From Geosiphon pyriformis (lineage: Eukaryota; Glomeromycota; Glomeromycetes; Archaeosporales; Geosiphonaceae): DNA of 27,056 bases. The DNA lies in contig JAAOMT010000703.1 in the NCBI GenBank assembly GCA_016748015.1, positions 177,500 through 204,555 on the forward strand. The letters are read 5' to 3'. Every line of letters begins with the position of its first letter. Within the stretch, counting starts at the first letter, position 1. The position numbers were made by a program, and so were the translations under genes. Below the pieces are notes generated by a model. It had not been told where the DNA came from, ran no database searches, and was given only the letters and a program-made list of their open reading frames with translations. Of the stretch, positions 1-8,640 are shown piece after piece.

Positions 1-434
1 GATTATGTCTGAGCTCATTTTTGGCCAATAGTAACGGCTAGTTGCACGTTGGTTGGTTGCTGTTTTTCCAAAGTGGCCTGAATGAATATCTGAGTGCATG
101 TTAAATAAGATAGTTTCTTTTTCATCCGTGGTTATAACTCTTAATAGATTATCTGGATTTTGTCAATTCCAGTAATAAAGTATGTGATTTTGGATGAAAT
201 AGTGTTTTGCTAATTTTTGGAGCTTAATTAGCTCTTTTACTGGCATTTCTTTGTCTATTTGTAGTGTTTCTAAGTATTGGCTGAGGTTTTTGTAAAGGTG
301 GTTGTTCATTGTTGTTGTGGCAGGTGGGTTGGTGATTTTTATGTGTGTCTCATTCTTGACAAACAGTCGGCATTAGCATTTTTGGTACCTTCTTTGTATT
401 TGATAATATAATCGTATGGTGCTAACGTTTGTGA
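1..434 (-). pseudogene. pol: Element A: end of RNase H, tether and start of integrase
   Basis: The frame of the RNase H segment continues past a TAG (435-437) through the motif LAPYDYIIKYKEG and an ANAD sequence, the usual end of the gypsy RNase H region. About 60 residues of tether follow, then the integrase zinc-binding domain: FNMHSDIHSGHFGKTA, with both histidines of the HHCC motif, and RYYWPKMSSDI. The window ends before the two cysteines. A second stop, TGA at 163-165, falls where element B has Lys-Asn-Arg, so CGA to TGA fits. The integrase catalytic core is not visible for this copy. Confidence 0.8.
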
Positions 435-1343
435 CTATCTGGCGTATTTTCCTTTTAGCACTTTCTTGTTATTTAACCAGACCAGACCTCTATGATCTGT
501 CGTAATCTCAAAGGGTTGGTACCGTAAATATGTGTCAAAGTGAACACAACTCCAGACTACTGCTAAGCATTTAAGTTCATGTGCTGCGTAGTTTTGTTCT
601 GCCGTACTGAGACTTTTGCTGGCATAAGCGATTACATGTTCTCTTCCATTATCATCTTTTTGTGACAGAATGGCTCCAAGTCCAGTTCCAGAGGCATCTG
701 TGGCCAAAATGAATTTCTTGTTGAAATTCGGATAGATCATTATTGGTGATTCAATGAGCTTTTGTCTAAGGTACTCAAAAGCTTTTTGTTGTGCTTCAGT
801 CCATTCAAACTTCACATTTTTAGATAGTAGGTAATTAAGGGGTTTGGCGATGTTTGAAAAGTTTTCTACAAAGCGGCGGTAATAAGATGCGAGTCCTAAA
901 AAGCTTCTAACTTCTGAAATGTTTCGAGATACTGGAAAATTTTTTACTTTGTCTATTTTTGATGGATCTGGTTTTATTCTATCTTTTCCAACTACATGTC
1001 CTAAAAATGCTAGCTCATTTTTCTCAAAGAAACATTTTTCTAGATTTAGTTTAAATTCAGTGTGTCTCAATCTCTCAAAAACTTGTTGTAAATGTTGGAG
1101 ATGATCCGTGAATTTTGACAAGAAAACATTTGTATCATCCAAGTAAACAACAACGGATTGCCACAGGATTCCAGAGTAAATTACGTCCATTAGTCTTTGG
1201 AATGTCGCGGGAGCGTTTGTTAATCCAAATGGCATTACATTGAACTCATAATTGCCATTTTGTGTTGTGAATGCTGTTTTATGCCTGTCCTTTGGGTCCA
1301 TTTCCACTTGCCAGTACCTACTGGTCAAGTCCAGTGTAGAAAA
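435..1343 (-). pseudogene. pol: Element A: reverse transcriptase palm/thumb and RNase H
   Basis: Open for about 300 codons. The RT palm holds VMPFGLTNAPATFQ and the catalytic box YLDD (1134-1145) within VVVYLDDTNVF, so the metal-binding aspartates are intact. FLGHVV and VRSFLGLASYYRRFVENFS are the standard gypsy RT-RNase H connection. RNase H follows with ATDASGTGLGAILSQ (first catalytic Asp), ELKCLAVVW (Glu) and TTDHRGL (Asp). The enzyme would copy the element RNA into DNA and remove the RNA strand inside the particle. It is separated from the RT fingers by TAG at 1344-1346, which replaces a Trp conserved in B and E (WFSTL), and it ends at TAG 435-437, again at a Trp position. No other lesion is seen in this stretch. 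Confidence 0.93.
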
Positions 1344-1736
1344 CTATTTTGCTCCTCCAAAAACATCGAAGATTTTATCAATTAATGGTATTGGGTATGA
1401 GTCTTTGGTTGTTTTGCTGTTTAGTTTGCGATAGTTGATGCAAAATCTAATTTTTCCATTCTTTTTTCTTACTAAAACAACTGGTGAGGACCATGGGCTT
1501 ATTGATAGTTGTATTATTTCTTTTTCCAACATGCTTTGGACTTTTTCTCTGATAAAATTATGCTCCATTGGTGGAACACGATAAGTGCGTTGTTTTTTAG
1601 GTCTGGCGTCTCCAGTGGGGATTTGGTATTGAACCAAGTTGGTTCTTCCAAATTTGCCATTTCTTGAAAATATATCAGAATATTTTAAAATTAATGCTTT
1701 TAATTGTCGCTGTTGGTCAGGGATCCATTGTTCCAA
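1344..1736 (-). pseudogene. pol: Element A: reverse transcriptase, fingers subdomain
   Basis: This is the N-terminal RT segment: HNFIREKVQSMLEKEIIQ, then SPWSSPVVLVRKKNGKIRFCINYRKLN, typical of Ty3/gypsy RT fingers, then DSYPIPLIDKIFDVF. It is in the same frame as the downstream palm and RNase H. Its first codons overlap the end of the dUTPase frame by 20 bases. Alignment with element B, where dUTPase and RT share one frame, indicates one extra base in A between Asp-Pro and the Gln-Gln pair, near 1719. I read this as a lesion rather than a programmed frameshift. The start shown is only where the frame opens. Confidence 0.9.
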
Positions 1737-2682
1737 TGTTTAATTTGGCCAATTCTTCTGGCGTAAATTGATAGCATTCTATTGGTTGTTGCCAATTTAT
1801 TGAAGTGAGTTCACAGTAGAGGGAGATTTCTGGAAAATTTAGAATTCCTTGTGGTGTTGACGCGTTTTCTAGCTCCGTTCCGAGGTATCCAATGATGGTA
1901 TCTTCTGGAATGTAGACAGGTTCTTCTGTGGTGTTTGTGATAAGAATTTTTATCCATTGAGCTTTATCAGCTGGAATAAAAAGGTTAGTAAGTCCTATGA
2001 GAAACTGTTGGCAAGTTTCTGGGTAGGGCTCAAATATTAGGTCTTTTTCTTTAATTGTTTTTTTTATTCTTATTTCTGATTTTCCATATGGTAGGAGCAT
2101 GATGGACCGCTCATTTTTAATTACTTCGCCTTTTTTCTCTATTGTTTCAGCGAAATTCGCTTCAATTCCTTTTTCTGTCGATCCGAAACCAAAAGTTCTT
2201 CTTGTTGTTTGTGACAATTCCTTATGATTTTCCACTGGCACAAATTTCCCAATTTTTACCAATGGTAGGAAAATTGCTTGTACAATCTTTTCCTTAGATT
2301 CAATAGTATAAGGCTTTTCTGAATTGTTCTGTAGCAAAACCATCAAATTTCCAGTGTATCCAGAGTCAATTACTCCTCCTTGAACGCTTATTCCTTTTTT
2401 CACGAGGCTTGATCGCGATGCCATTTGAACCATTATTCCTGGTGGAATTTCAACCGCTATTTTTAGGTCAATTTTGGTAATGCTTCTGGGTGGTAACGTT
2501 GTGGATTGGTCTTCCGGATAACGTAGATCGAATTCGGCGTTGGTTGGATGGGCTCTTTCAGGTATTATTCCTAAGTGTCCATTGTCAAAGTATCGGATGT
2601 CGGTTACCTGTTCTAGGTCGGTATAGGCTACAAATTTTTCTGACTTGGGACTGTCAGGTGAGTCTTGTTGATTTGATTGATT
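1717..2682 (-). pseudogene. pol: Element A: dUTPase domain plus second beta-rich segment
   Basis: Between the cysteine modules and RT lies a trimeric-type dUTPase (dUTP to dUMP and pyrophosphate). Motifs in order: AEFDLRYPE (motif 1), SRSSLVKKG (motif 2), GGVIDSGYTGNL (motif 3, with the catalytic Asp), KEKIVQAIFLPL (motif 4) and GFGSTEKG (motif 5, the glycine-rich loop). All five can be found, so the active site may once have worked. The domain uses about 130 residues, normal for the family. After it comes a segment with FIPADKAQWIKI, ITNTTEEPVYIPEDT and IIGYLGTELE, resembling the second half of a dUTPase fold, then a link to RT. The frame is open from 2682 to a TGA at 1717-1719 caused by the one-base offset. 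Inferred role: keeping uracil out of element cDNA. Confidence 0.88.
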
Positions 2683-2931
2683 TTAAGACTGCTGATTCTC
2701 AATTTCCATTTTTTTTTCTAAGTCCCTTTCATCTTGACACTCTTCACAGCACTGATTTTGGCATGGGATGAGACAGTTTTCGCAGAGGTAAGTGTTGATT
2801 TGGGCGAGATATTGTTTTTGCTCTTGTCGAGTGGGGCATAGTTGTTGGTAGTAGTCCTGGAATTCATCCACTGGGTCGAACATGTTGTAGCTGGCGACTT
2901 TGTTAGCTACTTTGGCTGACTCTTTCCAACG
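2683..2931 (-). pseudogene. pol: Element A: short cysteine module II
   Basis: This stretch lies between a TGA (2932-2934) and a TAA (2683-2685), both matching Arg or Gln codons changed by C to T. It reads FDPVDEFQDYYQQLCPTRQE and then LCENCLIPCQNQCCEECQ, a compact cluster of the form CxxC-x3-C-x3/4-C-x2-C. The same cluster is present in B (LCDHCLIPCNFQYCNKC) and E, so it is conserved and probably binds zinc. An acidic, Glu/Asp-rich linker follows before the dUTPase. I do not recognise a named family. Confidence 0.7.
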
Positions 2932-4767
2932 TCATATTTCTTCGGTGGTTCCTCCTCTTACTTTGGCTTGTGCGGTGTTGTACAACTCGTCCTCGTCGTG
3001 TGGGTAGTGCTGTAGTCTTTTTAACGCTCTGTTGAATGCTGCTTTGAACGGCGTTCCTCCTCTTACCCAGTTACAGATGAAGATCGTGTATTGGCAAGTT
3101 GCATCACACGTTCTTCCTCTGCCTGGTAAGTTGTTCCAATTGCACCCTCTTGGTAACGGTTCTCCACAAGCGAGACACAGTTCCTCGTCCCAATTTCCGT
3201 GTCTTTCTGGGTAACCATATTTTTCTTTATTACAACGGTTACAATAGTAGTGGGTGGAGTTTCTTGGGTCTTCGTCTGGTGTGCTGCACGCAGTCATAGA
3301 CAAGAGTTTCTTCTTGCAAACTGAGCATTCTAGCTTTGGTCTGCATCGCTGGTGGTTTCTTTGTGAACTTACCTGGTTCCATTCGGATCTTTCTTCGCTG
3401 GTCCACGTTGGTACGGCTGGTAGTCCTGTTTTTTGGTCATCAGCCCAAGAGAGCTGATAGGTTTCGATGGCTGGTAGTGCTGGATTTTCCTCAAATTCGA
3501 AGGTAGGTCTTTGGTTGGCGCTGGGTTTTTGGAAGTGGCCACAGGTGGCTGGAATTTTGGTCTGGTGGCCATTATAATTGATCAGAAGCTCTTGGGTGGT
3601 CCAGTCTAGGGTGGCGTTGGCTTTTGTTAGCCAGTCATTCCCTACTAACGCTTGATATTGTGTAGTGTCCATTACTAATACTTTTGTAGATATTACTATG
3701 CTGTTAATTTCGAAAGGGAATGAGTCGATTTCGCCATGAGGCAGCTTTGTACTTCCATCGGCTGTTATAATTTGGGACGTTGCGGCATGATCAACTTTGA
3801 AACCCAGTTGGTTTACTAGTTGAAGCGTTATGATGCTTCCAGCGGATCCGCTGTCTAAGATAAGTTTGATTGGGGTATTGTTTACAGTGGCTTCCGTATA
3901 CATAGCAGTGATTGGGCATTTTTCGTCTAATGCTGCTCCATTGAACATAGCCTCATTTTCCTCTAATTCAAAAGGAAAAATAGCTGCGAGGCTGCTATCT
4001 TCGGTGGCAACTGCTGGTGGTATTGTCTGGCTTAATTTGGAGGAATTCTTGGTTCTGTTTATGTTTCTACCATCATTGTTTCTGATGATCAGGTTTTCCG
4101 GTATATTAAGATAAGTTTGTTGATAATTTTGGTAGTTTAGATTGGTTTGCTGATTGGTTCCGGCGCGGTTTAGATTTCTCTGGACCAACGCATTCTGGTT
4201 CCACATGGGCTGATTTCGGGTCTCAGGACGCCAATTCGGGTTGGCTATCATGGGCTGTTGCTGGTAAGCTCCTTGATTTTGATACGTGGTGAGATATTGG
4301 CATGGTATTGGCGTGTACTGGCTTCTGGGCATTTGGGGTGGCACATAGTAATTATTTTCACGTGCTTCCTGCATCATTCGCGTTCGACATTGACTAATCA
4401 AATGTCCTATGCGTTTGTAAAAATGGCAGGCACGTGTTTCTGTTCTGAATTTTTGGCGTGACAAGCGATTATTTTGACTATTGCTGACTTCCTGGCTGCA
4501 TTTTTGGGGTGGTTGGTATGTATTTTTTCTTGGATCCAGGATGAGGTAACTTTTTATTTTCTTAGAAAGTTCCTCCTCTAATCGCGTTACTCTTTTTTCT
4601 AATGTTTCTGTCTTATTTTCCTCTATTACCATGTTAACCATTTGACTATGATTAGCTTCTTTCTCAGCCAATTCAAAGGCTCTGGCGAGCATAACAGCTT
4701 CTGGTAAGGAATTAGGGTGGGCAGGGCATACTCTTTCTAAAATGCTGCTTTTTAATCCTCTAATAAA
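2932..4767 (-). pseudogene. pol: Element A: zinc knuckle, protease and cysteine-rich module I
   Basis: A long frame of about 610 codons, starting after TAG 4768-4770. Near the start is a coiled-coil-like stretch (ETLEKRVTRLEEELSKK), then a zinc knuckle CHFYKRIGHLISQC in which the second Cys of CCHC is Tyr. An Asn/Gln-rich spacer follows. The retropepsin-like protease has the catalytic LILDSGSAGSIIT and a QALVGNDWL strand. After it comes a region with CSVCKKK, YYCNRCNKEKYGYP, ELCLACGEPLPRGC and TCDATCQYTIF: repeated CxxC pairs suggesting zinc ribbons. A helical-looking part ending HYPHDEDELYNTA closes the segment and is also conserved in B and E. The protease would mature the polyprotein; the cysteine region is of unknown function. 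Confidence 0.88.
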
Positions 4768-5154
4768 CTAATTTAAAACCTGAGGATCAGTGTAGTATCC
4801 TTGTTCAATCGCTTCAATCTGATGGCAAATTTGATTGAATCGAGCAAGGTATTGGGTGACAGTTTCACTGGTATTTTGCTTGATAGTATTGAATTCGTTC
4901 TGTAGTTGGATTACGGCATTTGGGTCGCTAAAATACTCCAGAAGTGCATTTTTAAATTCGGCAAAGCTCATGGGTTTTGTTTCCAGGCTTTGATACCACG
5001 AGTCAGCTGTGTCTTTCAGGAAGAAAGGTAATGTTTGAATTGCTCTTTGGTCATTCCAGTTATTTGCCTGGATGGCTTTTTGTGCTTCTCTGAGCCATGT
5101 GTGCACGTCCGTTTCTTCTTCCTCTCCTGAGAAATCTGTTAGTCTTATAATGTA
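4768..5154 (-). pseudogene. gag: Element A: Gag capsid-like domain
   Basis: This matches the retrotransposon Gag family: HTWLREAQKAIQANNW, LPFFLKDTADSWYQSLE, FKNALLEYFSDPNAV, FNTIKQ and VTQYLARFNQICHQI. These are the hallmarks of the helical capsid domain that assembles the particle. It is bounded by TGA 5155-5157 (an Arg position) and TAG 4768-4770 (a Gln position), after which the capsid ends with FIRGLKSSILERV in the next open segment. It is in the same frame as everything from gag to dUTPase. Confidence 0.9.
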
Positions 5155-6045
5155 TCATGTGGTCATTTCATTGCCGTTTTCTGCTAGTAGGTTTATTGGT
5201 CTAAGAGGAGATGGGATGATATTTTCTTGAGCATTCCTAAAGGTGGCTTCCCTTATATCCGGTTCTTCCTCTTGATCACAAGTTTCTTGGTTTTTGGATT
5301 GGCTGCTTGTTCTAGTGACTGGTCTTGTGATTGTTTTTTTGCTGGTCTCTTTTTCGAATTCCGATTCAGACTCCTCTTCACGGTTTTCAAACCCCGTTCT
5401 AAATTTTGGCTGAAAAAGAGGGTTTTGGAATAGTGATGAATATTCTCCTGTAATTGGTATGTCTCCCCAGTTATGTTGTTTAATTTTATCAATATAACTA
5501 GGAGTTCTTGGCATTTGTGGAGTTGATGTTGATGATGATGCAGCTCCTAATGGAATTTGTATCTTATTTTCTGGTGAAAAATGATATGATTTATCTTCTG
5601 GTGAATAAATACGTTGTTTCTTTATTGATTGAGTGACAGTTTTCTTTGGTGTTTGAGCTGGTGTTCTTAGTTTTTGCTGGTTACTTTCCTGATTAGTTTC
5701 TAAATTTTCTTTGGTTTTGTTGGTGCGTTCCCTAGTGTTTCCTGTAGATATTGGAAAATTTTCGTTGGCGTATTGCTCAATTTCTCGATGGATTTTGACA
5801 ATAGTTGCGGCTATTACTGCTACTTCTTTTATAGTGTATTATGATAATTCTCTATACAATCCAAGTTTTGTGTTGTGTGGTTCTTCTTCCTTTCCTATAT
5901 GATAATTTATTCTGGCGTTAATATAATAAGTGAGGGCAGATTCTGCTGGACAACACCCTTCTGGTAATTCAAGATCACTTTGATTTTGTGTGTAAATAGC
6001 ACGGCAAAATTCAAGAACAGTAAGATTAGGGGTTTTTGTCGCCAC
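5155..6045 (-). pseudogene. gag: Element A: Gag N-terminal region
   Basis: The first half (TVLEFCRAIYTQNQSDLELP, SALTYYINARINYHIGK) aligns with the start of Gag in B and E and looks helical. It is cut by TAA 5839-5841, a Gln position (SQYTIKEV if intact). After that comes a Thr/Lys/Gln-rich spacer, then MPRTPSYIDKIKQHNWGDIP, and then a charged stretch (REEESESEFEKETSKK) comparable to the Glu-rich stretch of B. No ATG is found at the frame start; the first usable codon at 6043-6045 is GTG, so the true start may have been lost. Function unknown; probably matrix-like. Confidence 0.72.
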
Positions 6046-6110
6046 TTTTGTCTTTTCCTTTTTAGCAATGAATTATTGCTAATTATTATTTTCTTTTTGA
6101 TTTTCTTTCC

Positions 6111-6127
6111 TCGTAGAGTTCACCAAA
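6111..6127 (-). other. Element A: putative primer-binding site
   Basis: Directly inside the LTR end (TAACA), on the minus strand, is TTTGGTGAACTCTACGAGG. TGGTG is the complement of the CACCA end of a tRNA, offset two bases from the LTR. The following bases differ from those at the same place in B, so A and B would use different tRNA primers. I cannot name the tRNA. Confidence 0.55.
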
Positions 6128-6712
6128 TGTTATGGGATGGTTTTCTTGTTATATTTAATTGCTGATATCCCACTTTAATTGCAATCAGTCTTTCGTGAGT
6201 TCTTTAATTCTATTTGTGTGATAATGTCACTATTACACTGAAGGCTTTCTTTTTACTGTTGCAATGTAAGTTATTCTTTAATTCTTGATTGTTGTGTGTG
6301 TTTATGTACTCCTTCTCAGAGGCTGAACTGAAATCTATCCACTGTCTGGGGTCTTCTCTGAGGCTATCCTTGCAATTGCCTGATGTGTTTCTCTAATCTA
6401 GAAACACAGAATGTTAATGGTCTTTAGTGCTTTTCTAATTCTCACAATAAAGTTTTTATCAATTAGTAACAATGTGAATAATCTTAATCAAAGATTATTC
6501 TTCCAAGGGATTCAGTTGATGAATGATAGTTTCATTCAATAAATAATACAAGTAAGTTTCTTAATACCTGTCTCTTATACACATCTTATCGCGAGATGGT
6601 GTTTGCTACTATGTTAATCATTACCTTTCTAAGATTATTACTGTGCTATATTATGATTGAATAGTTTGTATTATTTTTATGATTCTTTTTGCTAAATTCT
6701 TAAACCGTAACA
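6128..6712 (-). repeat. Element A: 5' LTR, shortened at an adapter
   Basis: On the plus strand it begins TGTTATGGGATGG and ends CCGTAACA. It matches the LTR of C (26037-26903) almost base for base from 6128 to 6567 and again from 6587 to 6712. The C LTR is 867 bp; this one is 585 bp because 300 bp (26478-26777 in C) are replaced by a 19-bp adapter. The missing part includes the TATA-like site and most of the 23-bp repeats. Differences from C in the shared part are nearly all transitions. Confidence 0.92.
6568..6586. other. Tn5/Nextera mosaic-end adapter (assembly artefact)
   Basis: CTGTCTCTTATACACATCT is the exact 19-bp mosaic end used by engineered Tn5 library kits. It sits inside an LTR precisely where homology to the sister LTR stops (after ...TTAATAC) and before homology resumes (TATCGCGAGATGG against TATTGCGAAATGG). 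A chance match of 19 bases at such a junction is not credible. It is contamination or a wrongly joined read. Confidence 0.95.
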
Positions 6713-6871
6713 CTGCCAAGAATTATAAACATATTAAAATTCTCATCTACAATATAACTGAAAACACTATCAAAATACCAAACAAAACCACCATTGAATA
6801 CTTGAGCATTGAAGTTGAAAACCAATTACCAAATACCATACCAGATTTTCTACAATTGTGCAGATATTTGG
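6713..6871 (+). mobile_element. Element F: fragment of pol (segment after dUTPase)
   Basis: A 159-bp piece on the plus strand, open for 53 codons: AKNYKHIKILIYN, then IPNKTTIEYLSIEVENQLP and IPDFLQLCRYL. It aligns with the segment between dUTPase and RT in B (HIKIPIYNNTG, IPKETTLGYLTTEIEDQ, IPDFSQLCGYV). Its left end abuts the 5' LTR of A and its right end abuts the 3' LTR of E, so both elements inserted into this older copy. No stop is present. Confidence 0.85.
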
Positions 6872-7722
6872 TGTTACCAGTAATTATTTGGGATCTCAAA
6901 ACAAATAGCAAATCCATAACTTGATGCTCAATTAATGTAATAATATTGGTAACTGTATCTGAAAATTTTTGTAATCTGAAGGTATTGTTTGTCTGAAGGT
7001 TTTGGTGGAGTTCTTTGTATAATAAACAGAGATTCTAATATGATTTTCTTTTAATAGTGTTTCTAATGTTAATCTGCAAATTAAGTAGTTGTTATCCATT
7101 ACTTCCTAGAATTACAATTCTGTTAATTCTTTTTTCTGGTAAGCTATCCTTAAATCTAAGTGTCTATCTTTATTCCTGAGTCTTTTACCAGTACTATATC
7201 CTGATATCAGTACCTCTACATATAAATCTTTTTAATCAAGTTAATAAACCAAAGAAAATAAAACAAGAGAAAAAAATAACAAAATAAGAAACTATGCCAA
7301 GGCAATTTGCACGTTAGTATCCCATCAATAGCTGTGATCAAGAGCTATTATTTCAGTGTGATTAAGTATCAATTACAATTAACATAAAGTGTTAATAGTG
7401 AAAAGTGGATTTAAGATAGTGAATAATTATTTATTAATATTTGTAATATGGAAGACTGCTTAGATCAAATCTAAACTAAGAGGTCTGTCTTTTCTACTTC
7501 TAATATATCACTATATATATAATTGAGATTTTTCAATTCTTTAATTTTTTACACCAGAAATCCTGGAATTCTTAGAATCCTGCAATTTTTTTGAAAAGAA
7601 TCCTGGAATTTTGGAATCCTGCAATTCCTCTTGAAAGGAATTCTGGAATTTTACATCTACTACAGCTATCTCTGATTGGCTAATTTATATACTAATATAC
7701 TTCCTATATTTCATGAGTAACA
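6872..7722 (-). repeat. Element E: 3' LTR
   Basis: In element orientation it starts TGTTACTCATGAAATATAGG at 7722 and ends TGGTAACA at 6872, with TGTTAC/GTAACA inverted ends. It is homologous to the LTRs of B throughout: the same opening, a TATATATA site (7512-7519), the GGAATTCC-type cluster, and CTCTGTTTATTATACAAAGAACTC near the end. Strongly diverged from B. The matching 5' LTR of E is not in the window; it should lie beyond element C. Confidence 0.88.
7557..7652 (-). repeat. Element E: GGAATTCC/GGATTCC cluster in U3
   Basis: Short palindrome-like words (AATCCTGGAATTC, AATCCTGCAATT, GGAATTCTGG) recur about every 20 bases. The same cluster occurs upstream of the TATA-like site in both LTRs of B, so it is a family feature of U3 and a possible promoter element. 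Confidence 0.6.
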
Positions 7723-7739
7723 TTATTTCCTCTTTTTTA
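7723..7739 (-). other. Element E: polypurine tract
   Basis: Minus strand TAAAAAAGAGGAAATAA directly before the LTR start TGTTAC. It is purine-rich, at the position that primes plus-strand DNA synthesis, and matches the AAGAAGGGAATAA tract in B. Confidence 0.75.
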
Positions 7740-7742
7740 ATA

Positions 7743-8640
7743 TTAAGCTCTGTCGAAATCTTCTAATTCTAATTCTCTGTCTTTGAGTATTTTTTGAACT
7801 TTTTTTTCAAGAATTACTTGTGTTATCTGGTTTTGTAATTTTTCAAATTGGGCATTAGTTATTCTTCCCATTTGGTTAATGGTAATAGTGTCCATTGCTG
7901 AATTAAGTAAGATTTTTGGTCAGTCTTGAAATCTAGTATATAATCAATAGATGGCTCTTGTTTGTGTTATTATTTTTTTCTACAAATTTCTCAAGTTGTT
8001 GTAGTATTGTTGTATTAAATAATCATTTTTTTTATCTATATATAAGTTCTGGATATTCAGATGTTGTCCTAAGTGGAAATAACAAAAGTTTTTTGGAAAT
8101 TGTTGTATTTACTACTTCCAAGTTTTTTTAGTCACTTCTTAATATGAAGTGACACTTGTTGGTTCTTCTATTGTCAATTTCACTTTTAGAATTATTTTGT
8201 CAATAATGTTTTCTGGTTTTTTCTGTACTTTGTATTAGTGTATTTTTCTGGTATCTTGATATTGAATGGTTTGTTGGTTGATAATAATTTCCATATTCTG
8301 TTGTTGAATCAGTTAAAAGAGTTGTTGTGTTAGTGTATATATGTTGTCGGTAATTTCCATTTTCTTTTTGTTGCCTTTGTTGCATATATCATGTCTTTTT
8401 ATACTCTTTTAGTTGTTTATCTTGATGTGTTTGGTTCAATAATTATGATTGGTTCTAGATCTTATGGAATCTTATCTGGTTGGACTAGTATTTTCTGTAC
8501 TTCTAATTATGGAATATTATTGGTGGATGGTGATACTATATAGTAATATGGTTTCAGTCAATTATTATGTACTGCTTTGGCTAAAATTTTGTTGTTTTAT
8601 CTTAATTTATAAGCTCTATTTCCTAGAATTTTTTCTATGT
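7743..8640 (-). pseudogene. pol: Element E: C-terminal extension of Pol
   Basis: Riddled with stops but alignable with the tail of B: KMEITDNI, QQLF, INQQTIQYQDT, IDKIILKVKLTI, then TKKTW, IQQF and CYFHLGQHLNIQNLY, and near the end QMGRITNAQFEKLQNQITQVIL and DFDRA. The final frame stop is TAA 7743-7745, where B has Gln. No known domain is recognised. Most of the stops sit at Gln or Trp positions. Confidence 0.72.

Larger units (their letters stand above)
1..6712 (-). mobile_element. Element A: partial Ty3/gypsy retrotransposon with dUTPase
   Basis: Reading leftwards from 6712, the order is 5' LTR, primer-binding site, gag, zinc knuckle, protease, cysteine-rich modules, dUTPase, RT, RNase H and the start of integrase. 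The rest, including the 3' LTR, is outside the window. Gag to dUTPase (6045 to 1717) is one frame interrupted by five stops. RT to integrase is a second frame, offset by one base at about 1719. Seen: every in-frame stop except the one created by the offset lies at a Gln, Arg or Trp position and needs only C-to-T or G-to-A changes. This is the best preserved of the copies and the least AT-rich to the eye. The LTR carries an adapter artefact. Confidence 0.92.

Noticed and set aside
5253-5492. Open frames on both strands overlapping Gag of A
   Set aside because: The Gag frame continues through the region in line with the capsid; the others are shadows.
163-5841. A variant genetic code reading TAA, TAG and TGA as amino acids
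   Set aside because: All three stops appear, at Gln, Arg and Trp positions alike, and the catalytic residues decay in the same way. Mutation explains this; one code cannot.
7555-7655. CRISPR-like array from repeated GGAATTCC words
   Set aside because: Units are short, irregular, without unique spacers, and located in LTR U3 of a eukaryotic element.
8200-8385. A 61-codon open frame on the minus strand in E
   Set aside because: The neighbouring frame aligns with the Pol extension of B (KMEITDNI, INQQTIQYQDT); this one does not, so it is a shadow.
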